This document shows, in pieces, positions 47,697 through 56,097 of a stretch of DNA of 64,000 nucleotides. Under the pieces are notes generated by a model. That model did not search any database and had not been told where the DNA came from. It saw only the letters and a list, made by a program, of their open reading frames with translations. Both the position numbers and the translations under genes were made by a program. Source of the DNA: Antribacter gilvus (GTDB lineage Bacteria > Actinomycetota > Actinomycetes > Actinomycetales > Cellulomonadaceae); contig NZ_QXTH01000005.1 in assembly GCF_003946865.1 (NCBI RefSeq), positions 124,001-188,000 on the forward strand. Direction: 5' to 3'. Every line of letters starts with the position of its first letter. Within the stretch, counting starts at the first letter, position 1.

Positions 47697-48656
47697 TCAC
47701 CGCCCGTAGGCGGCCAGCGCCTCCCGTCCCGCGGCCGCGATCTCGTCCGCCAGGTCGGCCGGAGCGACAAACCGCACGTGCGGAGCGATCTCCAGCAGCA
47801 GGCGACGCAGCCACGCGCGGTTCGTCACCCGCAGCCTCACCTCGAAGGAACCGTCGGGCAGGTTGCGCACCGACTCCACGGGCACCTCCTCAGCGACCCA
47901 CCGAGCGCTCGACCCGAGCACCAGCGTCGCCACGGGCGCGTCCCCCTGGGCGAACAGCGCCGCGAAGTCCACCTCCGGCACCTCGTGCTCCCCCACCGGC
48001 TCCGGCAGCTCCTCAGCGGCCACGATCCGGTCCACCCGGAACGTCCGCGGCCCACCCGCCCGGTGGCACCACGCCGCGAGGTACGCGTACTCGTCCTGCG
48101 TCTGCAGCCGCACAGGGTCCACGTCCCGCTCCCCCGCCACGTCCGCCGACGTCACATACCGGATCCGCAACCGGTGCCCCGCCGCCAGCGCCGACGAGAT
48201 CGCCGCGACCACCTGCGGGTCCCCACCCGGGGCCAGCCGCACGTCCAGGGCGCTCGCGGCCTCTCCGGTGGCCTCGGTCAGCTTCGACAGCGCGGACCGC
48301 ACGACGGCGGCCCGCGCGGGGTCGGCCTGCACCGGCCCCGACGCCTCCATCGCGCGCAGCGCCGCCACCAGCGCCACGGCCTCGCGCGTCCCGAGCCGCA
48401 GAGGCCGCGTCATGCCGCGAGCCTCGGTCAGGTGCACCACGCCCCGGTCGATGGACTCCGCGTCGAAGTCGAGCAGGTCGTCGGGCCAGTACCCCGGCGT
48501 GCCCGACACCCACAGCGCGTCCACGTCCGCCAGGATCTGCCGTGGCGTCACCCCGAACCGGGCCGCCAGGTCCTCGACCGGCACGGGGCCGGCCCCGTCC
48601 AGGTACGCCACCAGGCCCAGCATGCGCAGCAGCCGGTCGTCCGCCCGCTCAGCCAC
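47697..48656 (-). CDS. pafC: WYL-domain transcriptional regulator PafC
   Basis: A 319-residue protein. An N-terminal winged helix (LLRMLGLVAYLDGAGPVPVE, ARFGVTPRQILADVDALW) and a WYL domain (GHRLRIRYVTS..., then YLAAWCHRAGGPRTFRVDRI). PafC and PafB form a heterodimer that activates the DNA-damage response in actinobacteria independently of LexA. It overlaps pafB by 8 bp, so the two are coupled. Confidence 0.93.
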   Translation of the reverse strand: MAERADDRLLRMLGLVAYLDGAGPVPVEDLAARFGVTPRQILADVDALWVSGTPGYWPDDLLDFDAESIDRGVVHLTEARGMTRPLRLGTREAVALVAALRAMEASGPVQADPARAAVVRSALSKLTEATGEAASALDVRLAPGGDPQVVAAISSALAAGHRLRIRYVTSADVAGERDVDPVRLQTQDEYAYLAAWCHRAGGPRTFRVDRIVAAEELPEPVGEHEVPEVDFAALFAQGDAPVATLVLGSSARWVAEEVPVESVRNLPDGSFEVRLRVTNRAWLRRLLLEIAPHVRFVAPADLADEIAAAGREALAAYGR

Positions 48657-49785
48657 GGGACACCCCCTCGTCGTCGCTGCCCGTCCTCGGGGTCCCCTCG
48701 AAGTTCCGCCGCGAAGCCAGGACTTCGTGGGGTGAGGGCGACGCCACGGTCGCCCCGGGCGCAGAAGTCACCTCTGTCGAGGCATCCGCAGGCGCCAGCG
48801 AAGCCGCCGCCGTCAGCCGCCGCACCACCTCGTCACGCAGCTCCGCCGGCTCGAGCACCACCACCGCCGCGCCGTACCCGGTGATCTCGGCCGCCAGCCC
48901 GTACAGGCTGCGGAACGGCACCTCGACGAGGTCGCGGGCGACGCCGTCGGCCCCCGGACGGCTCGCGACGTCCACGGCGTCGTCCGGCAGCACCTTGCCC
49001 CGCGCGCGGAGCGTGCCCGCCCGCTCGGGCCGGATCGCGAGGATCGCTACCCGCGTCTCCCCCGCCGCCTTGCCGAGCATGGCGTCGGTGTCCAGGTCCT
49101 CGGGGATCTCGTACGCCCGCGCCGGGCCGAACACCTTCACCCGCCCCTCGACCCGCGAGAGCCGGAACACGCGCGGCGCGTCCCGCTCCCGGTCGTGCGC
49201 CAGGAGGTACCAGCCGCCACCCCGAGCCGCGATACGCCAGGGCTCCACGTGCCGGGTGGTCACCTGCCCCGTGGAAGCCGCCCGGTACGTGAACGTCACC
49301 GCCCGCCGCGCCTCGATCGCCTCCAGCAGCGGCCCGTACGCACTGCCCACCGCCCCCACCCGCGGCGCGAGCCCCGCGAGGGCGTCCTGCGCCGCGTCAC
49401 CCGCACCGGCGGCCCGCAGCTTCGTCATCGCACGCGCGATGTCCGTCCGCAGCGTCTTGTCCGCCCAGAACTGCGCAGCGAGCGACAGCACGCCCAGCTC
49501 CGCAGGCGTCAGATCGATCGACGGCAACGCGTACGCGTCCTGGTCGATCTTGTACCCGAGCTCGTCGGTATGACCGCCCCCGCCCACCGTCACGATCGGT
49601 ATGCCGAGCTCACGCAACATGTCCTTGTCACGCTCGAACATGCGCTCGAAAGCGTCGTCGCTGGGGGCGTCCTGGTATCCGGCCACGGCCTGGCGCACCT
49701 GCTGCTTGGTCATCGCCGCATTCGTGTTCACGAGAGCGATGACCAGGTTGAGCAGACGCTCGGCGGGGTTGAGGTCTTCTGGCAT
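48649..49785 (-). CDS. pafB: WYL-domain transcriptional regulator PafB
   Basis: A 378-residue regulator. The N-terminal helix-turn-helix region (NPAERLLNLVIALVNTNAAM, then FERMFERDKDMLRELGIP) precedes a WYL domain (EARRAVTFTYRAASTG; GGGWYLLAHDRERDAPRVFR). The last 25 residues (around SPHEVLASRRNFEGTP) are encoded by a palindromic repeat also found in the DUF58 gene. ATG 49785 lies 7 nt after TACCTT. It is divergent from the DUF3866 gene. Confidence 0.93.
   Translation of the reverse strand: MPEDLNPAERLLNLVIALVNTNAAMTKQQVRQAVAGYQDAPSDDAFERMFERDKDMLRELGIPIVTVGGGGHTDELGYKIDQDAYALPSIDLTPAELGVLSLAAQFWADKTLRTDIARAMTKLRAAGAGDAAQDALAGLAPRVGAVGSAYGPLLEAIEARRAVTFTYRAASTGQVTTRHVEPWRIAARGGGWYLLAHDRERDAPRVFRLSRVEGRVKVFGPARAYEIPEDLDTDAMLGKAAGETRVAILAIRPERAGTLRARGKVLPDDAVDVASRPGADGVARDLVEVPFRSLYGLAAEITGYGAAVVVLEPAELRDEVVRRLTAAASLAPADASTEVTSAPGATVASPSPHEVLASRRNFEGTPRTGSDDEGVSRG
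48689..48732 (-). repeat. Intragenic palindromic repeat, copy 1 (in pafB)
   Basis: 44 bp. Read on the minus strand it begins CCCCACGAAGTCCTGGCTTC and ends GAGGGGACCCC; CGAAGT pairs with ACTTCG and CCCC with GGGG around a GC-rich loop. The 20-bp core TCCTGGCTTCGCGGCGGAAC is identical to the copy at 53656. Confidence 0.75.
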
Positions 49786-49792
49786 CGGGACA

Positions 49793-49798
49793 AAGGTA
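49793..49798 (-). promoter_or_regulatory. Leaderless -10 box of pafB
   Basis: TACCTT on the minus strand, 7 nt before the ATG at 49785. Confidence 0.55.
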
Positions 49799-49806
49799 TC
49801 TCCAGG

Positions 49807-49812
49807 TAACCT
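49807..49812 (+). promoter_or_regulatory. Leaderless -10 box of the DUF3866 operon
   Basis: TAACCT, 7 nt before the GTG at 49820; only 8 bp separate it from the divergent pafB -10, so the two polymerases must compete. Confidence 0.6.
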
Positions 49813-49819
49813 CCCCGGT

Positions 49820-50986
49820 GTGATCACGTGGCGAATCGGCACCGTCCAAGCCGTCGGCAAAGGATGGGCCGGCGCGAGAGAGCTCACCGTCGAGCTCGAC
49901 CGCCCCCTGCCCGGACACGCGGCCGGACACGCGGAAGCAACCACCGCCCGCGCCCTCGCCTACACCGACCTCGTCGGCGAACCCACCCCCGGCGACCGCC
50001 TCCTCCTCAACGTCTCCGCCCTCGCCCGCGGCCTCGGCACCGGCGGGTACGCCCTCGTGGTCGGCCCCGCCGACGACCACCTCCCCGCCGACCCCGAACC
50101 CGGCCCCGGCCACCTCGTCAAAGCCCGCTACACCCCCCTGCAAGCCCTCGTCCTCGGCGTCGACGAACAAGAGTCACCCCACCACCACACGCTCCGCGAC
50201 GCCGACACCCTCGACGGGATGCCCGTCGTGGTCGCCGACCTCCACTCCGCCCTCCCCGCCATCGTCGCCGGAGCCCGCCACGCCGCGGCGCTCGCAGGCC
50301 GCCCGGCACCGCGCGTCGCCTACGTCATGACCGACGGCGGAGCCCTCCCCGCCGCCTTCTCCCGCACCGTCGCGACCCTGCGCGAGACCGGCTGGATCGA
50401 CACCTGCGTCACCGTCGGGCAGGCCTATGGCGGCGACCTCGAAGCCGTCACCGTCCACACCGGCCTCCTCGCCGCACGGCACGTGACCGGCGCGGACCTC
50501 GCCGTCGTCGCCCAAGGACCCGGCAACCTCGGCACCGGCACCACCTGGGGCTACTCCGGCGTGGCCGCGGGCGAGGCCGTCAACGCCGTCGCCGCGCTCG
50601 CCGGCCGGCCCGTCGCATCGCTCCGCGTCTCCGGCGCCGACCCTCGCGACCGCCACCTCGGCGTCTCCCACCACTCCCTCACGGCCTACGGCCGCGTCGC
50701 CCTCGCCCCCGCGGACGTCCCCGTCCCCCGCCCCACCCCCGACGTCGAAGCCCTCCCCGCCTGGGGCGCCGCCCTCACCGAACGCGTGCGCACCCAGGCA
50801 CAGACCCTCGCCCCCCGCCACCACCTCGTCGACCTCGCGGCCGACGCCGGACTGGTCGCCACCCTGCGCACCTCACCCGTAGCACTACGCACCATGGGCC
50901 GCGACCTCGACGCCGACCCCGCCGCCTTCGTCACCGCCGCCGTCGCCGGTACCCACGCCGTCGCACTGCTCGGCACCCCCGCATGA
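49820..50986 (+). CDS. DUF3866-family protein
   Basis: A 388-residue protein opening ITWRIGTVQAVGKGWAGARE. Blocks RALAYTDLVGEPTPGDRLLL, VKARYTPLQALVLGVDEQES, VAYVMTDGGALPAAFSRTVA and ISRTGTTWGYSG-like GTGTTWGYSGVAAGEAVNA follow the DUF3866 pattern. Function unknown; it commonly neighbours pafB. First gene of a run of coupled genes to 55331. The GTG start is fixed by the -10 spacing. Confidence 0.85.
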   Translation: MITWRIGTVQAVGKGWAGARELTVELDRPLPGHAAGHAEATTARALAYTDLVGEPTPGDRLLLNVSALARGLGTGGYALVVGPADDHLPADPEPGPGHLVKARYTPLQALVLGVDEQESPHHHTLRDADTLDGMPVVVADLHSALPAIVAGARHAAALAGRPAPRVAYVMTDGGALPAAFSRTVATLRETGWIDTCVTVGQAYGGDLEAVTVHTGLLAARHVTGADLAVVAQGPGNLGTGTTWGYSGVAAGEAVNAVAALAGRPVASLRVSGADPRDRHLGVSHHSLTAYGRVALAPADVPVPRPTPDVEALPAWGAALTERVRTQAQTLAPRHHLVDLAADAGLVATLRTSPVALRTMGRDLDADPAAFVTAAVAGTHAVALLGTPA

Positions 50987-51678
50987 ACCCACGCGCACGC
51001 CTCGCCACCGTCCTCGTGCTCGTCGCCCTCGTCGTCCTGGGCGCCGCGACCGCCTCGCCCTGGCGTTTCGACCTCCCCGTCGAGACCCTGCCCACCGCGC
51101 CACCCCCGGTCGACCTGCTCCCCACCGCTGCCCCGACACGCTCCCCCCTGCCCGACGACCTCCGGCCCGAGACCACCGAGGACGACGGCGAATGGCTCGC
51201 CCTCCTCGGAGCGCTCATCGTCACCGGCATCATCGCCCTCATCGTGTGGGTCGCCGTCCGCCGCCTCCGCACCCTCGCCCGCCCCGACGAGAACCCCGAC
51301 ATCGACGACCTCGAACCCGGCGCCACCACCGACGGCACCAGCGAAGGCGTCGACCTCCCGGCGCTCGCCGACGCCGCCACCCACGCCCTCGACCGCCTCG
51401 ACGACCACGCCGAGCCGCGCGACGCCGTCGTCGCCGCCTGGGTCGCCCTCGAGCACGCCGCCGCCGACCAGGGCGCCGTCCGCGACCCCGCCCAGACCCC
51501 CACCGAGTTCACCAGCACCGTCCTGGAGCGCACCCCCGCGACCCCCGGGGCCGTCACCACCCTCCGCAACCTCTACCAGGTCGCCCGCTTCACCGACCGG
51601 CCCGTCACCACCGACCAGAGGGAACAGGCCCGCACCGCGCTCCGCGAGATCGCCCGGTCCCTCGGAGTGCGCTCATGA
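50983..51678 (+). CDS. DUF4129-domain membrane protein
   Basis: A 231-residue protein. A signal-anchor helix (LATVLVLVALVVLGAATASP) is followed by a Pro/Thr-rich extracytoplasmic part, a second helix (WLALLGALIVTGIIALIVWV) and a cytoplasmic DUF4129 domain (AVVAAWVALEHAAADQG, then TLRNLYQVARFTD). DUF4129, MoxR and DUF58 genes form a recurrent cluster thought to act in protein-complex assembly or the cell envelope. Overlaps both neighbours by ATGA. Confidence 0.85.
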   Translation: MNPRARLATVLVLVALVVLGAATASPWRFDLPVETLPTAPPPVDLLPTAAPTRSPLPDDLRPETTEDDGEWLALLGALIVTGIIALIVWVAVRRLRTLARPDENPDIDDLEPGATTDGTSEGVDLPALADAATHALDRLDDHAEPRDAVVAAWVALEHAAADQGAVRDPAQTPTEFTSTVLERTPATPGAVTTLRNLYQVARFTDRPVTTDQREQARTALREIARSLGVRS

Positions 51679-52232
51679 ACCGCGACACCATGTCCGCCTA
51701 CCGGCAGGCCGAGCACCGCAGGCGCCTCCGCTCCGTCGCCGGCGCCGCCGCCGTGTCGGGCGCGCTCGCCGTCCTCGCCGCCGTCACCCGCTGGCTCGAC
51801 CCCTGGCACGCGCTCACCCTCGCCTGCGTGATCGTGTCCGTCGTCGGCCTCGCCAAAGCCACCGAGCAGCGCGAGGACGACCCCCAGTGGCCCCGCCACA
51901 CCGAAGCCGTCCGCGCCGGCGGCCGGCACGACGTCTCCGACCTCGGCTGGTCCACCTTCGGCCGCGACGGCCTCGTCACCGACCGCGTCGTGGACCGCGT
52001 GCGCGAGATCGCGCGCGCCCGCCTGCGCGTCCTCGGCGTCGACCCCTCCGACCCCGCCCAGCAGGCCGAGATCGAACGACTCCTCGGCCCCGCCGTCGTG
52101 GCCGGGCTCAGCTCCCGCACACCCCCCACGGCCCGGACGCTCCAGACCTGGCTCGACGCGATCGACCGGCTCGCCGCCCCGCACCCCACGGACGCGACGC
52201 CGCACGGCAACCAGAGAGGCACCCACGCATGA
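51675..52232 (+). CDS. Two-helix membrane protein of the MoxR cluster
   Basis: A 185-residue protein. Two hydrophobic segments (AVSGALAVLAAVTRWLDPWH and LTLACVIVSVVGLAKA) are followed by a soluble helical region (DRVREIARARLRVLGVDPSD). Position between DUF4129 and moxR genes, with ATGA overlaps on both sides. No family recognised. Confidence 0.75.
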   Translation: MNRDTMSAYRQAEHRRRLRSVAGAAAVSGALAVLAAVTRWLDPWHALTLACVIVSVVGLAKATEQREDDPQWPRHTEAVRAGGRHDVSDLGWSTFGRDGLVTDRVVDRVREIARARLRVLGVDPSDPAQQAEIERLLGPAVVAGLSSRTPPTARTLQTWLDAIDRLAAPHPTDATPHGNQRGTHA

Positions 52233-53218
52233 ACGCTCCCGCAGACGGCCACACCCCGATGCCCGTCCCCGAGGTGGCCACCCTCGGCCGCAGCATCCTC
52301 GACGAGGTCGGCACCGCCGTCGTCGGCATGCGCGACGCCCTCGAGGTGGCGCTCGCGACCATCCTCGCGGGCGGCCACGTCCTGTTCGAGGACGTGCCCG
52401 GCCTGGGCAAGACCCTCGCGGCCCGCTCGCTCGCCTCCGCGCTCGGCCTCGACTTCGCACGCCTGCAGTGCACGCCCGACCTGCTGCCCGCCGACATCAC
52501 GGGCTCGTCCGTGTTCGACCCGGCGACCCGCACGTTCGAGTTCCGCCCCGGCCCCGTCTTCACCGGCCTGTTCCTCGCGGACGAGATCAACCGCACCGCC
52601 CCCAAGACCCAGTCCGCGCTGCTCGAGGCCATGGCCGAGCGGCAGGTCTCCATCGAGGGCACCAGCCGCCCCCTGCCGCGCCCCTTCCACGTGCTCGCCA
52701 CGTCCAACCCCGTCGAGTACGAGGGCACCTACCCCCTGCCCGAGGCCCAGCTCGACCGGTTCATGGTGCGGCTCGCCGTCGGCTACCCAGACCCCGGCCA
52801 GGAGGCCGAGGTGCTCCTGCGCCGCCTCGCCCGGCGCCAGGAGGCCGCCCCCGTGAACCAGGTCGTCGACGCCGAGACCGTCCTCGCCATGCAGGCCGGC
52901 GTCGAGGCCGTCTCCGTGGACGCCGATGTCGTGCGCTACTGCGTCGACCTCGCCGCCGCCACCCGCGGCCACAACGCCCTCGAGGTGGGCGCGTCCCCGC
53001 GCGGGTCACAGACCCTCGTCCTCCTCGGGCGCGCCGTCGCCGTGCTCGACGGGCGCGACTACGTGCTGCCCGAGGACATCAAGCGCGTCGCCGTCCCCGT
53101 CCTCGCCCACCGGCTCACCCTCACACCCACCGCGTGGGCCTCCGCCCTCAAGCCCGAGACCGTGGTGCGCGAGCTCCTCGACTCCGTCCCGACCCCCGCG
53201 ACGGTGCGCGCTCAGTGA
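52229..53218 (+). CDS. MoxR-family AAA+ ATPase
   Basis: A 329-residue AAA+ ATPase. Walker A is FEDVPGLGKTLAARSLA (near 52), then LLPADITGSSVFDP, Walker B GLFLADEINRTAPKTQSALLEAM, sensor 1 FHVLATSNPVEYEGTYPLPE and the lid (GASPRGSQTLVLLGRA) with sensor 2. MoxR proteins are chaperone-like and partner with DUF58 and VWA proteins. Coupled by ATGA and GTGA to its neighbours. Confidence 0.94.
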   Translation: MNAPADGHTPMPVPEVATLGRSILDEVGTAVVGMRDALEVALATILAGGHVLFEDVPGLGKTLAARSLASALGLDFARLQCTPDLLPADITGSSVFDPATRTFEFRPGPVFTGLFLADEINRTAPKTQSALLEAMAERQVSIEGTSRPLPRPFHVLATSNPVEYEGTYPLPEAQLDRFMVRLAVGYPDPGQEAEVLLRRLARRQEAAPVNQVVDAETVLAMQAGVEAVSVDADVVRYCVDLAAATRGHNALEVGASPRGSQTLVLLGRAVAVLDGRDYVLPEDIKRVAVPVLAHRLTLTPTAWASALKPETVVRELLDSVPTPATVRAQ

Positions 53219-54678
53219 CCGACGACTCCTCCCCGCTCCTCACCGACGGGACCCGCGCCCCCGGGCGGGCCCGGCCCCCCGAGAAGGTGCGCTGGCGCGC
53301 CACCTCCGGGTACGACGCCGCCATGGTCGCCGGCGTCGTGCTGCTCGGCCTCGGCCTCATCATCGGGCGGGCCGACGTCGCCCTGCTCGGCGCTCCCGGG
53401 CTCGTCGCCGCCGTGCTGGCCCGGAGTGCGCGACCGGCCCGGCTCACCGAGGCCTGGCTGGAGGAGCCCAGCGGGCCCACCAGCCCGGGCGACGTCTCGG
53501 CGACCGTCGTCATCGACGCACCCGACGAGGCCGGCCTCGCTCACCTCCGGATCAACGCGCCCGGGCACCGGGAGACCCAGGTGATCGTGGTGGCACGCAG
53601 TGCGGGCGAGCCGGACGCGGAGGGCGAGGCCTCTGAGGCCCGCCGCGTCGCCCTACCCCACGCCGTTCCTGGCTTCGCGGCGGAACGACGTGGGGACCCC
53701 GGATTCGGCCCCCGACGTATTCCTCTGACTCTCGCCTCCGTGCGGACCGGGCCGCAGGAGACCTTCACCGTGGGGCTGCGCGCCTACGGGCCCGCCGGCG
53801 TGTGGGAGCAGCTGCCCGGCGAGACCCACGGCAAGCGGCGCCTCGTGCTGCCCGCGGCGTCGCCGCTCGGGCGCCTGCCCCTCCCCGGACGGCTCCGCGG
53901 CCTCACCGGCCCCCACACGTCCCGCCGCCTCGGCGACGGCGCCGAGCTCCGCGACGTCCACCCGTTCGCCCCCGGCGACCGGCTCCGCCGCATCGACTGG
54001 CGCACCACCGCCCGGCGCTCCCCCGACCTCGACACCCTCTACGTGCGCCGCACGTACGCCACCGCCGAAGCCACGGCGATGCTCGTGGTGGACTCGCGGG
54101 ACGACGTCGGCCCGGACGTCCGCACCTGGCGCGGCTACGGCACGCAACGCGTCGACGAACCCACCTCGCTCGACCTCGCCCGCAACGCGGCCGCCTCCGT
54201 CGCCACGGCCCTGGTCGGCGCCGGCGACCGGGTGGGCTTCCAGGACCTGGCCCTCCAGCGCCGGCCCCTGCCACCCGCCGCCGGACAGCGCCACCTCCGC
54301 CGTCTGCTCCACGCGCTCGCCCTGGCCCACCCCCTCGACCGTGCGACCCACCACCGCGTCCGCCCGCCCCAGGTCCCCGCCGACGCGATCGTCTACCTCT
54401 TCACCACCATGCTCGACGACGAACCCCTCGGCCTCGTCCGCACCTGGCGCGAGCTCGGGCACGCCGTCGTGCTCGTCGACACCCTGCCCGACGTCCACGC
54501 CGTCGCCGAACCCCACCTCCGGATCGGCTGGCGCATCGCTCGCATGGAGCGCGCCGACCGGCTCGCCGCCCTCCGCCGCGAAGGCGTCCCCGTCATCGCC
54601 TGGGCCGGCTCCCAGCGCACCCAGGCGGCGACCCGGCTCGAAGCCGTCGCCCGTGAGAACGAACGGCTCCGACGATGA
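53215..54678 (+). CDS. DUF58-domain protein
   Basis: A 487-residue protein. Two N-terminal hydrophobic segments (AAMVAGVVLLGLGLIIG and VALLGAPGLVAAVLA), a beta-rich region, then the DUF58 core ELRDVHPFAPGDRLRRIDWR (near residue 250) and a VWA-like part (AMLVVDSRDDVG). It contains a 45-bp palindromic repeat encoding LPHAVPGFAAERRGDPG in a region where family members are usually shorter, so this looks like an insertion into the gene. GTG start inside the moxR stop. Confidence 0.88.
   Translation: MTDDSSPLLTDGTRAPGRARPPEKVRWRATSGYDAAMVAGVVLLGLGLIIGRADVALLGAPGLVAAVLARSARPARLTEAWLEEPSGPTSPGDVSATVVIDAPDEAGLAHLRINAPGHRETQVIVVARSAGEPDAEGEASEARRVALPHAVPGFAAERRGDPGFGPRRIPLTLASVRTGPQETFTVGLRAYGPAGVWEQLPGETHGKRRLVLPAASPLGRLPLPGRLRGLTGPHTSRRLGDGAELRDVHPFAPGDRLRRIDWRTTARRSPDLDTLYVRRTYATAEATAMLVVDSRDDVGPDVRTWRGYGTQRVDEPTSLDLARNAAASVATALVGAGDRVGFQDLALQRRPLPPAAGQRHLRRLLHALALAHPLDRATHHRVRPPQVPADAIVYLFTTMLDDEPLGLVRTWRELGHAVVLVDTLPDVHAVAEPHLRIGWRIARMERADRLAALRREGVPVIAWAGSQRTQAATRLEAVARENERLRR
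53656..53700 (+). repeat. Intragenic palindromic repeat, copy 2 (in the DUF58 gene)
   Basis: 45 bp beginning CCCCACGCCGTTCCTGGCTT and ending GTGGGGACCCC. The stem is CCCCACG/CGTGGGG plus GTTC/GAAC; the loop core matches copy 1 (48689-48732). The stems differ between copies but still pair. Confidence 0.75.
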
Positions 54679-55331
54679 CCCTCCTCACCTCCGAGCGCCG
54701 CCGGCTGGGCGCCGCCTGGCGCACCCTCGTCCGGGTCTTCCTGACCATCGCGCGGAAGCCCGCCGTCGAACGTGTCTCCGCCGACCGGCCCCTCCCGCGG
54801 CTCACCGTCAGCACGGCCCCCACGCTGCCCGGATGGGTGTTCCGGCCGCTCCTCGGGGTCGCCGCGGCAGCGCTCATCGCCGGGGCCGCCGCGCGCACCG
54901 AGCCGCTCACCGTCGGGCTCGTGTCGTCCGTCGGGACGATCCTCGTCGCGGTGCTGGTGGTGCGGCCGGGGCCCACCGTGGTGGGCGTGCTCCTGGTCGG
55001 CTCAGGGCTCCTGCTCGCCGGGTCGGACCTCGCGCCGTTCGACCCCTGGGTGCTGCTCCTCGCACCCCTCGGGTACGTCGTGGCGCGCCTCGCCTGGTTC
55101 GCCGACCGCGTGCCCCTCACCGCCCGCGTGGAGCGGGCGGCGCTCGTGCAGGGCTGGCGGCGCGACGCCACGATCCTCGCCGGGACCACCCTGCTCGGGG
55201 CGCTCGCGCTCGTCGCCACGGGGATCTCCGCGGGGGTGGGCGTGCTCCTCGGCGGGCTCTCGCTCGTGGTGCTGGTCTGGCTGGTCGCGCTGGCGACCTC
55301 CGGCCCGGCGCGTGACGATGGTGAGGACTGA
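54675..55331 (+). CDS. Membrane protein of the MoxR/DUF58 cluster
   Basis: A 218-residue protein with about six hydrophobic segments (FRPLLGVAAAALIAGAAA, LVSSVGTILVAVLVV, VVGVLLVGSGLLLAG and others). It starts by ATGA overlap with the DUF58 gene and closes the operon. No family recognised. Confidence 0.75.
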   Translation: MTLLTSERRRLGAAWRTLVRVFLTIARKPAVERVSADRPLPRLTVSTAPTLPGWVFRPLLGVAAAALIAGAAARTEPLTVGLVSSVGTILVAVLVVRPGPTVVGVLLVGSGLLLAGSDLAPFDPWVLLLAPLGYVVARLAWFADRVPLTARVERAALVQGWRRDATILAGTTLLGALALVATGISAGVGVLLGGLSLVVLVWLVALATSGPARDDGED

Positions 55332-55361
55332 CCGACCGTCTACCGCGAGGAGGCCTCCCGC

Positions 55362-55994
55362 ATGCCCTCCCAGAAGAAGTCACCGTCGAAGTCCGGGTCG
55401 TCGAAGTCTTCGGCCTCGTCCTCGGGGCCGGCGATGCCGCGCTACACCGTCCCGTCGATGACCGTCGACGAGGGCGGGCAGGTCGCCGCGATCCTGCAGC
55501 AGCGGCTGCACTCGCTCAACGACCTGCACCTGACGCTCAAGCACATCCACTGGAACGTGGTGGGGCCGCACTTCATCGGCGTGCACGAGATGCTCGACCC
55601 GCAGGTCGACGCCGTCCGCCTCATGGTCGACGCGATCGCCGAGCGCATCGCCACCCTCGGCGTGGCCCCGATGGGCACGCCCGGTGCGCTCGTGGCGGCC
55701 CGCACCTGGGACGACTACCACCTGGGCCGCGCCACGGCGATCGAGCACCTGGGTGCGCTCGACGAGGTGTACCAGGGCGTGATCACGGACCACCGTCGCG
55801 CCGCGGAGGACACCGAGAAGCTCGACACCGTGACCAACGACCTCCTGGTGGGGCACCTCCACGAGCTCGAGCAGTTCCACTGGTTCGTGCGGGCGCACCT
55901 GGAGTCGGCGTCGGGCGCGCTGTCCACCGCGGACGCCGAGACGGAGGTGGACGCGGCGTCTGCGGCCCGCAAGGGCGCCAAGGCGGTGGACTGA
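55362..55994 (+). CDS. dps: Dps-family DNA-binding ferritin
   Basis: A 210-residue protein. A Ser/Lys-rich N-terminal tail (residues 1-25) is the probable DNA-binding extension. The ferritin-like core has the ferroxidase residues in LTLKHIHWNVVGPHFIGVHE and MVDAIAERIATLG, typical of Dps. It stores iron and protects DNA under starvation or oxidative stress. The ATG follows GAGGAGG. Monocistronic, ended by the long hairpin at 56009. Confidence 0.93.
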   Translation: MPSQKKSPSKSGSSKSSASSSGPAMPRYTVPSMTVDEGGQVAAILQQRLHSLNDLHLTLKHIHWNVVGPHFIGVHEMLDPQVDAVRLMVDAIAERIATLGVAPMGTPGALVAARTWDDYHLGRATAIEHLGALDEVYQGVITDHRRAAEDTEKLDTVTNDLLVGHLHELEQFHWFVRAHLESASGALSTADAETEVDAASAARKGAKAVD

Positions 55995-56008
55995 CCCGCC
56001 CGTCTTCT

Positions 56009-56072
56009 CCGCTGTGGGTACGCGGATGGTCGCCGTCTCGTACGAGACGGCGACCATCCGCGTACACAGCGG
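56009..56072. terminator. Long hairpin after dps, family with 21043-21104
   Basis: Left arm 56009-56039 and right arm 56044-56072 pair over about 29 bp with a 2-nt bulge and loop GTAC. The arm GCTGTGGGTACGCGGATGG is shared with the hairpin at 21043 except for a few positions. Confidence 0.8.
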
Positions 56073-56085
56073 AAGGGGTTGGCGG

Positions 56086-56091
56086 TAGCGT
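56086..56091 (+). promoter_or_regulatory. Leaderless -10 box of the GNAT gene
   Basis: TAGCGT, 6 nt before the GTG at 56098; 14 bp after the dps hairpin. Confidence 0.55.
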
Positions 56092-56097
56092 TCCCTG

